49,773 bases of DNA from IMG/VR virus record IMGVR_UViG_3300025598_000053, positions 1 to 49,773 of that record; one strand, given 5' to 3'. This DNA is from a virus. The position numbers and the translations under genes were made by a program. Of this stretch, positions 7,978-16,800 are shown piece by piece. The first letter of the stretch is position 1. Each line of letters starts with the position of its first letter. Under the pieces are notes generated by a model. It had not been told where the DNA came from. It saw nothing but the letters and a program-made list of their open reading frames with translations, and did no database searches.

Positions 7978-10900
7978 TGATACAAAGCAATCAAAAAACA
8001 TCATTATTCATACCATCTCAGTTACCTGAGTATCTATTAGATACTTCGGTATATGGTAATAATTTCGTATCGTTTTTACAAGCGTATTATGAATGGATGG
8101 AACTCGCCAATACTGCAAACGCTAATACAGCAACAGCAGATACTAATGGTACCCAAGGTGCTTTATATGCATCAAAGAGTTTATGGGACTACACAGATAT
8201 CGACAATACTCTTGAAGGTTTTCAACAGTATTTCATTAATGATTTTTTACAATATTTCCCAGCAGAATCTTTAATATCACCTACAACTGCTGTAAAAATT
8301 GCAAGACAATTATATCATGCTAAAGGTACACCTGCATCTTATCAATTTTTGTTTAGAATTCTTTTTAATTCTGACTTTGATTATTTTTACACAAAAGATG
8401 CTGTACTTGCCGCTTCTTCTGGTAAATGGTATGTGCCTAAGAGTATTCTACTACAAACATCAGACTTAAACTTTCTAGCGGCAACTAACTATAGAGTATT
8501 CGGTTTAGTGTCAAAATCGTTTGCAACAATTGAAAACGCTATAATTGCCGGTAAAAACATTGAAGTGTTTATTTCGGATATCGAACGATTATTTCAATCT
8601 GGCGAACAAGTTACAGTAGTTGATACAAACAATCAACCAGTTTATTTTTTAAACGGTGCAGTTGTGCCCAAAGGAACAGCGGGTGCTGAAACTTTAACTG
8701 CTGTTATTCTAGGTCAAATTAGTCAGATTAATATTAATCCAACGGCAAGAGGTCTTGGGTATAATGTAGCAGACCCTGTTATTGTTTATGGTGGTTTAAA
8801 TGCAAACATTACTAACCCAATTGGTGCTGTTGCAGAAATTGCATCAGTAACACAAGGTTCAATTCAAAATATTAATGTTGTAAATGGTGGCTATGGTTAT
8901 GCGGTATTTCCTTCTAGCGGCACTTCATTGTATCCAGGAAATGCTTTTTCTGCAATTGCTATTTCGGGTCAACAAACTTCAGGTGCAAATGCAACAGTAT
9001 TCTCTGTAGCGGCAGGTAACACAGTTACAATTTCAATACCCATCGATTCTATTGCAGTTGCTAATGGTTTTCAAATTGGTAACACATTAAGTTTTTTGTC
9101 TGCAAATACCTCGGCAACAGCAAATGCATCATTAGCAAATGCATTGACATTTACATCAATTCAAACTAACCCAATTGCATCTGTTGTATTGAATAATGGT
9201 GGTGGCGGTATTAATTATGTGCCTACTGCAACTGCTTTATCACAGTATGTTTCAAATGATACAACAAATAGCATTTTTGGTAGTATTAGTTCTTTAGGTA
9301 TTCTTGCCCCTATTCAAATCGCAAATACCGGAACAGGTTATAGCAATAACGATACAATCGTATTTACTGGTGGTTATGGTTATGGTGCAAACGCAAAAAT
9401 TCGTGTCGATGCTAACGGTAATGTTATCAATGTTATGTATCAGACTAGCCCAGGTTATACACAAGGTGGTCTAGGTTATGTCGGTGGCGTTCTACCTACC
9501 GTGACAGTCAATACAGCAACAGGTTCTGGTGCAAGTTTATATGTTCCAGGTACTTTAGGTAATGGCGCAACTTTCTCTTTAGTATTGAATCAAATTGGTT
9601 CGGTTTCTCTAATTAATGTTATTGATGCAGGTCAAGATTATATTTCAACACCTAATGTTTCTTTAATTGTTCAAGATATTGCAGTAACTAATTTAGCATC
9701 TTCGTTATTACCGGTTTATGGCCAAATTTTATATCAAGGTTCATCTCTTAACACAGCAACATATGTAGCAACAGTCAATTCTATTTCATTGTTACAGAAA
9801 AATTCTGTAGATATAAATTCGATTTATAATATTAGGGTCTTTAATTATTCATCACAGCCAAATCCTAGTCAACAATTATTGATTAGCAATTCTCGTATTC
9901 ATATGACAATGGTGAATACTGCTTATGGCGGTACACAATATACACAATCAGTATATAATCAATATGGTGTAAGAAACTACGGCGATGGTAATGCACAAGC
10001 ATCAACAAAATATTTAAACGGTCTTGTGATTGGTCAAGGTCAATATCTGACATCATCAGGACAATTAAGTTCATATGATGTTTTACAGAGCAAAGACTAT
10101 AATAACTTCACATATCAGATTACAGTCGAAAAAGCAATTTCAGATTACAGAAATACATTACTAAATCTATTACACCCATCAGGTATCAATCTGATTGGTA
10201 GATATGCATTAAAGTCTAATACAGTTGTTGATTATGGTATTATGGATACCCTAGCAACACAAGAATATCTAAACAAAATTGTCGGCACAAATAATGTGCA
10301 AGGTACTATGAATGTTGCAGATAATCAGTATGTGGCATCTGCAAACACATATTATCATGGTTATAACTACAGCGTAGGTGATGTTTTAACAGTTTCTGGT
10401 GGTACAAGTGTATATCCTGCAAAAATTACTGTTACAAGCGTATATGGTACTGCTAATGATATCGGTTCATTTGCAATAAGCAATGTTGGTAACTATACTA
10501 TTTTCCCAACTAATCCAGTTTCGGTAACTGGTGGTACAGGAGCGACTGCACAGTTTAATTTAGTACCAGACTATTTGTACTATTCTGCAAATACAATTGC
10601 AATTTCATATTTACCAACTGGTAACTATATAAACTATTCTACATTCGTCACAATGTCAACCGCCAATAACTTTAATGTTGTTTCGGGTCTTGCTAATGTA
10701 AACTTTGCCGCTAATACAGTTACATTAACTGATAGTGTTTGGGTACGATTTGCGAATGTTGCTTACGGTACCGGTAACTCTACATCAAACGTAATAAATA
10801 TAGCAAACGTATATACAAGTGTATATAACATTATAAATGATGGTATTTACTCTAATACTTTATATCCAATCGTTGATATTATTCAAACGAATGATGTATT

Positions 10901-11144
10901 AAGTAGCAACGGTTACTTTGTTGGTACTGTTAAGTATGTTGATTATGCAAACAGCATTGTTCGACTGGCCACAAATTCAGCACTAACGTTTACGTCAAAT
11001 ATTGCAGTCAAGAAAATTCCTGTAGCCAATGCAAATCAGATTCTACTCACAGGACCTGTAGGAATTCAATATACACCATTCATCGACACAGAAGATGGAA
11101 GGGATTTAATAACAGAAGATGGAAGTAATATTCTTTTAGGATAA
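7977..11144 (+). CDS. 7: Baseplate wedge protein gp7-like, with repeated GxGY beta modules
   Basis: 1055 aa. The first ~140 residues contain QLPEYLLDTSVYGNNFVSFL, YYEWMELAN and ARQLYHAKGTPASYQFLFRI with LFNSDFDYFY. This matches the conserved part of T4 gp7 (PDSYLL...FxAFCEAY...STKGIEASYKFLFKVLYNEE), which in T4 lies near the C-terminus. The rest is largely beta, with several GxGY modules (ARGLGYNVADPVIVYGG, NTGTGYSNNDTIVFTGG, DAGQDYISTPNVSLIV), and ends DTEDGRDLITEDGSNILLG. gp7 is a peripheral wedge protein that binds gp8 and gp10. It lacks the large N-terminal region of T4 gp7, so domain order differs. Position between gp6 and gp8 supports the call. Confidence 0.7.
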   Translation: MIQSNQKTSLFIPSQLPEYLLDTSVYGNNFVSFLQAYYEWMELANTANANTATADTNGTQGALYASKSLWDYTDIDNTLEGFQQYFINDFLQYFPAESLISPTTAVKIARQLYHAKGTPASYQFLFRILFNSDFDYFYTKDAVLAASSGKWYVPKSILLQTSDLNFLAATNYRVFGLVSKSFATIENAIIAGKNIEVFISDIERLFQSGEQVTVVDTNNQPVYFLNGAVVPKGTAGAETLTAVILGQISQININPTARGLGYNVADPVIVYGGLNANITNPIGAVAEIASVTQGSIQNINVVNGGYGYAVFPSSGTSLYPGNAFSAIAISGQQTSGANATVFSVAAGNTVTISIPIDSIAVANGFQIGNTLSFLSANTSATANASLANALTFTSIQTNPIASVVLNNGGGGINYVPTATALSQYVSNDTTNSIFGSISSLGILAPIQIANTGTGYSNNDTIVFTGGYGYGANAKIRVDANGNVINVMYQTSPGYTQGGLGYVGGVLPTVTVNTATGSGASLYVPGTLGNGATFSLVLNQIGSVSLINVIDAGQDYISTPNVSLIVQDIAVTNLASSLLPVYGQILYQGSSLNTATYVATVNSISLLQKNSVDINSIYNIRVFNYSSQPNPSQQLLISNSRIHMTMVNTAYGGTQYTQSVYNQYGVRNYGDGNAQASTKYLNGLVIGQGQYLTSSGQLSSYDVLQSKDYNNFTYQITVEKAISDYRNTLLNLLHPSGINLIGRYALKSNTVVDYGIMDTLATQEYLNKIVGTNNVQGTMNVADNQYVASANTYYHGYNYSVGDVLTVSGGTSVYPAKITVTSVYGTANDIGSFAISNVGNYTIFPTNPVSVTGGTGATAQFNLVPDYLYYSANTIAISYLPTGNYINYSTFVTMSTANNFNVVSGLANVNFAANTVTLTDSVWVRFANVAYGTGNSTSNVINIANVYTSVYNIINDGIYSNTLYPIVDIIQTNDVLSSNGYFVGTVKYVDYANSIVRLATNSALTFTSNIAVKKIPVANANQILLTGPVGIQYTPFIDTEDGRDLITEDGSNILLG

Positions 11145-11147
11145 TAA

Positions 11148-12410
11148 ATGTCAACAGTAAAAATTTCAGCATTACCAACTCTAACAGCGTTTGCAGGTGC
11201 CAATACTGGCAATGCCACATTTGTAGGTGTTGATGCATCACAAGGAAAAACAGTTCAGTTTACTGGAACAACTCTCGCTCAACAGTTGTATTTGAATAAT
11301 TCTTTAGTTGTTGGTAATAATACTATTCAATTATTAAATACTATTGCACAGTTCTCAGGTAATTCAAACAGTTATTTGCAAATTAATGCACAAAACTTTA
11401 ACCCTAACGGTTCAATTGACGTTGTTTTAACTGCTGATGACGGTACTGATTCGGGTGGTTATATTGATTTAGGTTTGAATAACTCACTATGGAACGCAAA
11501 TGCCGCTGGTCAAACATCACAGTTTCCGCATGACGGTTATTTAATTGTTGATGGTCCTGGCGCAAATTCTACAGGTAATCTTGTAATAGGTACTGCAAAC
11601 CCAGGTACTAACGTTGTATTTGCTGTTGCCGGTTATCAATCAAACAATATTGTTGCAGTTATTACTGCTAATGGTCTTGTTATGAATACTAACACTTATA
11701 TTACTTTTGCTGATGGCACAGTTCTTTCAAGTGCTAAGTCTAGTGCATATACGAATGCCGCATATGCTCAAGCAAACTCTGCCGCTTCTTTTGCTAATGC
11801 CGCTTTTACAGAAGCAAACTCAGCATCTGCTTGGGCAAACGGCATCAATGCAACACAGAATACTAATATAACTGCCGCTTATACCCAAGCAAACGTTGCA
11901 AACTCAATTGCAAATACAGCAGTTCAGAATACGGCAACTATTCAAATAAACAATTTAAATGTATCAGGTAACGTAGTTTCATCAGGAAATATTACTGGTG
12001 CTTACATGTTTGGTAATCAAAGTTCCATGACAGGTTCTGTTACTGCAACTACTATTATTGCAAACTCGTATACATACAGTTCAAATACAACAGCAACTGC
12101 AATTCAAACTGGTAGTAGAACAACTTTAGTGTATGCAAACGGAACTTCTGGTGTCATTGTAGGTTACAATGCAAGTGCATTACAACATCAAACAGGTTAT
12201 GTATTTACTGTGTATAACAGCTCAGTTTTACATCCTTCTGATATTGTTATTGTTTCTGTTCAGAGTACAAACTGCCCAGTACTTCAAGTTTCTACAGCAA
12301 ATACTAGAGCAGGAAGTTTTGATGTTGCAGTTTACAATGCTTCAAGTGCCGGTAACGATGCCGCATACACAATGAATCTTAACTTTGGTATTATTAGGGT
12401 CGGATCTTAA
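11148..12410 (+). CDS. Fibre-like structural protein inserted between gp7 and gp8
   Basis: 420 aa. The N-terminus VKISALPTLTAFAGANTGN resembles attachment modules of small phage fibres. Residues ~95-165 carry a DGTDSGGYIDLGLN...DGYLIVDG...LVIGTANPG module also recognisable in the 533-aa and 936-aa fibres. Residues ~205-250 are Ala/Asn heptads (AYAQANSAASFANAAFTEAN), and the end is a beta domain. No T4 counterpart is known between genes 7 and 8, so this looks like a fibre gene placed within the conserved wedge operon. It might be a short decoration anchored on the wedge; function is not established. It starts 3 nt after gp7. Confidence 0.65.
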   Translation: MSTVKISALPTLTAFAGANTGNATFVGVDASQGKTVQFTGTTLAQQLYLNNSLVVGNNTIQLLNTIAQFSGNSNSYLQINAQNFNPNGSIDVVLTADDGTDSGGYIDLGLNNSLWNANAAGQTSQFPHDGYLIVDGPGANSTGNLVIGTANPGTNVVFAVAGYQSNNIVAVITANGLVMNTNTYITFADGTVLSSAKSSAYTNAAYAQANSAASFANAAFTEANSASAWANGINATQNTNITAAYTQANVANSIANTAVQNTATIQINNLNVSGNVVSSGNITGAYMFGNQSSMTGSVTATTIIANSYTYSSNTTATAIQTGSRTTLVYANGTSGVIVGYNASALQHQTGYVFTVYNSSVLHPSDIVIVSVQSTNCPVLQVSTANTRAGSFDVAVYNASSAGNDAAYTMNLNFGIIRVGS

Positions 12411-12411
12411 A

Positions 12412-12419
12412 GATAAATA
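12412..12419 (+). promoter_or_regulatory. Late promoter-like GATAAATA before gp8
   Basis: GATAAATA lies 1 nt after the stop of the 420-aa gene and 4 nt before the gp8 ATG (12424). The arrangement ATAAATAGAATATGG is nearly the same as at gp25. It would give a leaderless transcript if used as a T4 late -10. Confidence 0.4.
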
Positions 12420-12423
12420 GAAT

Positions 12424-13812
12424 ATGGCAAATCAAAATTTACTCACATACGCCGCTAGAATTGCATCAATCAATCAGGACTACTATAGTCCTGTTGCGGT
12501 TTTACCACCAGCGCATACAATACCATTACAATCAACTTATGCTTTCTTAGCAAACGTTGACCCATGGACAGACGATAACAATCCTCCGGCACCTACACAA
12601 GACCAGCAATCTATTAAGAAGGTCTTTAATAATATATTTGCCGTTAAAAAGGTAACTTCTGGTGATATTTGCCCTGTCGTTCAACGTATAGATTGGTCTG
12701 CAAACACAGTTTATAACTACTATCAAGATAATATTGATATGTTTGCCGTTGATTCTAATGGGTTTTTGCTGAATAATTTCTATGTGAGAAACAGTTACGA
12801 CCAAGTCTTTAAGTGCCTGAGTAACAATAGCGTAGGTTCGACATCTACTGCGATGCCTTATTTTCAGCCAGGCCAATACAACACCTTCAATGTTTTTGAA
12901 GGCGCTGACGGCTATAAGTGGAAATATTTATACACAATTAATACTGGACTTAAGACAACCTTCATGGACGCATCATGGATGCCGGTACCATTAGGTTACA
13001 ATACACCAAACCCAACACTATCTCAATCATCTTATGGTGTTGGCGGTATAGATGCTCTTGTCATTACAAATGGTGGTTTCGGCTATAATCCTACGACTAA
13101 TCCAATAACGGTAACAATCACGGGTGACGGTACTGGTGCAACAGCAACAGTAAACGCACTTCAAGTTAACAATGTTGGCGCTATTACAGATATCACAATC
13201 ACAAATCCTGGCTACAATTACACATACGCTAATGTGACAATCACATCTGGCTTGGGTACTTCTGCAACTGCTATTGCACCTGTTTCACCTGTCGGTGGCC
13301 ATGGTTTCGATCCTGTTTCTGATTTGGGTGCGACTAATGTAATGTACTCTGTAGCATTTAACTCTGATGAAAGCGGTAATATTCCAACAAATATATCATA
13401 TCATCAGATAGGTTTGATGGTTAACCCAACAACATACACGTTATCACCCAATCCTGCAACTGGTAGCATATATAATACAACAACATCAATTGTTGTAGCA
13501 CCAGGACCTGGAACATTTGTAACAGACGAAATCATACAACAAATAGATTCATTCGGAAAAGTATTATTTTCTGCTAAGGTTGTTAGCTATAACGTTACAA
13601 CCAATGTATTAAGTGTGATAAATACAAATGGTAATTACGTAACAAATCAAACAGTTCAAGGACTGACTTCAAAAGCAGTTAGAGTTTTGTTAACAGTTTC
13701 AAAACCAGATTTCGTTGCGTTCTCTGGTTACATCACATACATAGAAAATAGAAGTGCAGTACAACGTAGTGCTGACGGTATAGAACAATTCAAATTTGTA
13801 CTAGGGTACTAA
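12424..13812 (+). CDS. 8: Baseplate wedge protein gp8 with a GxGY insert
   Basis: 462 aa against about 334 for T4 gp8. Core gp8 features: STYAFLANVDPWTDDNNPPA near the start, NNIFAVKKVTSGDICPVVQR, NNFYVRNSYDQVFKCLSNN, EGADGYKWKYLYTI and the closing YIENRSAVQRSADGIEQFKF followed by VLGY. gp8 dimers bridge gp7 and gp10 in the wedge. Residues ~205-290 are an insertion built of GxGY units (NGGFGYNPTTNPITVTITGD, NPGYNYTYANVTIT), accounting for most of the extra length. It is followed by AAAGGAAAA, a good ribosome binding site for the next gene. Confidence 0.9.
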   Translation: MANQNLLTYAARIASINQDYYSPVAVLPPAHTIPLQSTYAFLANVDPWTDDNNPPAPTQDQQSIKKVFNNIFAVKKVTSGDICPVVQRIDWSANTVYNYYQDNIDMFAVDSNGFLLNNFYVRNSYDQVFKCLSNNSVGSTSTAMPYFQPGQYNTFNVFEGADGYKWKYLYTINTGLKTTFMDASWMPVPLGYNTPNPTLSQSSYGVGGIDALVITNGGFGYNPTTNPITVTITGDGTGATATVNALQVNNVGAITDITITNPGYNYTYANVTITSGLGTSATAIAPVSPVGGHGFDPVSDLGATNVMYSVAFNSDESGNIPTNISYHQIGLMVNPTTYTLSPNPATGSIYNTTTSIVVAPGPGTFVTDEIIQQIDSFGKVLFSAKVVSYNVTTNVLSVINTNGNYVTNQTVQGLTSKAVRVLLTVSKPDFVAFSGYITYIENRSAVQRSADGIEQFKFVLGY

Positions 13813-13821
13813 AGGAAAAAA

Positions 13822-16800
13822 ATGCTGAATTTTAATGTCTCTCCATACTATGATGATTTTGACCCATCAAAGAACTACCATCGCATTTTATTTAAACCTG
13901 GTTATGCAGTTCAAGCACGAGAAGTAACACAAGCACAAACAATTTTACAGAATCAAATTTCTGATTTTGCATCTGCAATCTACTCAACAAACACACCGGT
14001 TTCAGGTGGGCAAGTTACAACAAACTTGCAATGTTATTATATTAAATTGAACACAACATACGGTTCAACAACAATTAAAGCATCAGACTTTTTAGGTAAA
14101 GTTATTACCGGTAACGATGCAAATACGGCAACAATTCAAGCAAAAGTTATTGCAACAGCAGAGGCTACAGGTACTGGCGGTGCCGCAGGTGATCCACCAA
14201 CATTAGTTGTATCATACTTATCAGGACCACAGTTTGGTGATAATATGGTGTTGACAACAATTGACGGTTCAAATTTATTTGCGACTGTTCAAGCATCAAC
14301 ATCAACATCAATTTCAACAGGTCAGTCTTCTACAGCATCAGTTTCAAACGGTGTTTTCTATATCGTCAACGGCTATTCACAAGCGGCTGATGGAACAGAG
14401 TACTCAATCGGTAACTTTGTAAACGTTTCTCCACAAACAATCATTCTCGATAAGTATGATAATACACCATCTTATCGTGTCGGCCTTGAAATCACAGAAC
14501 AAATTATTGATTACATCACAGATCCAGCATTATTAGATCCTGCTGTAGGTGCATCAAACTATCAAGCACCAGGTGCAGATAGATATCAAATAACTTTAAC
14601 TCTAACAACATTACCATTGACTCTTGGTAGTGATAGTCAGTTCATTGAATTGTTAAGAATTGATAACGGTAGTGTCGTAAAACAGAATGATACTACTGTG
14701 TATTCAGCAATTGATGACTACTTCTCAAAACGAGATTTTGAAACAAATGGTGATTATGTTGTAGAAGATTTCAAACTTACACCGGTTGCAAATACAGTCA
14801 ATTCGGCAAAATATGACTTGGGTATTAGTAAAGGTGTTGCGTATGTTCAGGGCTATCGTGTCGAGAATCAATCACAATTAACATTGACTTCAGATAGAGC
14901 ATTAGCAACATCAAATATTGCTGGTAGCGAAACATTTATTGATTATGGTAATTATTTAAATGTGGCTGGTGTTAATGGCGACTTCAATGTAACAACATTG
15001 CCAAAAATCAATATTCATTGCGTTAATACGAATAATGTTGCTCAAGGACAAGGTAGCACAAAATACAACTCAACATTAGTTGGTACTGCTTTCTTAAGAA
15101 ACTTACAGTTTCAACAGGCTAATGGCGGCTCAAACACAGGCTCTTATGTTTTTAATGCATCAATATCAGATATATTAGTAAACACTTTAGGTGCTTATGG
15201 TAATTCTTCACTATGTACATCAAACACGATTGGTGTTTTTGATACGACAGGTGAATTCTCAGGTGTTGCTAATGCCTATTATGGTGTAACATTGTCTGTT
15301 AATTCTGGTTCAAGTGTTGGTGATGTCAGAACAATTACCAATTATACAGTAAGCGGTAATAACAAATATTTTACAGTCAATCAACCATTCTCTGTTTTAC
15401 CAGATGCATCATCAGCATTTACGTTGAATTTCAAGATTGGTGATGCCGATGCAATTGCTATTGCAAACGGTAGTTATTATCTAACTGCTGGTGCTAATGT
15501 TGATATTACCACCGGTAAAACTACCGGTCTATGGACAGGTCAAGCAATTCTTCAGAATCCTGGACAAACAGAGTTAATCTTTCCAATAGGTGCGCCATGG
15601 GTTCAAAACGTTTATAGTACTAGCTATACTACTACTAAGATTTTCCGCTCTGGCGTTCTTTCTGGTTCATCTGGTCAGTTAAATTTAAGTCTTGGAAGTA
15701 CACCTTATAAATTCATTCAAGGTTCTGGTGTAGGTTTTGTTGAAAACAATTTTAACATTGTCAATACTTCATCAGGGGCTTTATTAGATTTCACAACATC
15801 AGGCAACACAGTTGTTGTTAGTTCTGATGGTGTGACGGCAAACATTTCTTCGTCATATTATGCTGGTAATACTGTTGATGTTATTGCAACTGTAAATGTA
15901 TACAACGGTGACAGTACATCTATTACAAAAGTTAAAACGACTGTTACAGGTAATAATACAGGTGTTAGTTCAACCGGTGGTACTTCAGGTACTCAACTCA
16001 ATACAAATACGTATGTCGATTTAAATAACGGTCAAGTCTTTATTTCTAAAGCAGGCGTTACAAATTCAAATTGCTTGTATATTTCCGATATTAGAAATAT
16101 TGTTGCAATCTATGATACTAAAAACGTCAACTTAATTACACCTTCAGAAATAAATGCAGGAAATATAATTGGCAACCCTTTGTATGACGTTACAAATCAT
16201 TTTACATTAGACAATGGTCAACGTGATACGTTCTATGATTTTGGTTATGTCAATCTAATTCCTGGTGCTCCTGGTATTATCGGTAACTTGATTGTTGTTT
16301 TGAACTACTACTCACATACCGGTGGTGACGGATTCTTTACTGGTAATTCATACCCACAATCTGATTATACAATCATACCATCTTACACTTCAAAGTCTAG
16401 CGGTATCACATATCAACTAAGAGATTCAGTTGACTTCAGACCTACAAGAGTTAATGCACAGACTTCTTACACTTGGAACTATACATCTAGCCCAACAATA
16501 AGCCAAAGTTCTGCTGGTGTTGCTATACCTAGAAACGGTAGTTACTTTAATAATTCTTATAATTTCTATCTTGGTAGAAAAGATAAACTTGTTCTTACAA
16601 AAGATAACAGCTTTAAGATTGTTGAAGGTGTACCATCAATTAATCCAAGACCACCAACAGAGCCAACAGGTTCTCTAGTTCTTGCAAATCTAACTTTAGA
16701 TCCATATACTGCTATTGTTGGTAATCAAACTGTTAATGGTCAGTCAAATCTTTCAATACAGAAAGTTGTTCATAAACGTTGGGCTAAGAGTGATATCACG

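Noticed and set aside
12547-12876. 109-aa minus-strand ORF
   Set aside because: It lies wholly inside gp8, has no family features and no promoter or ribosome binding site.
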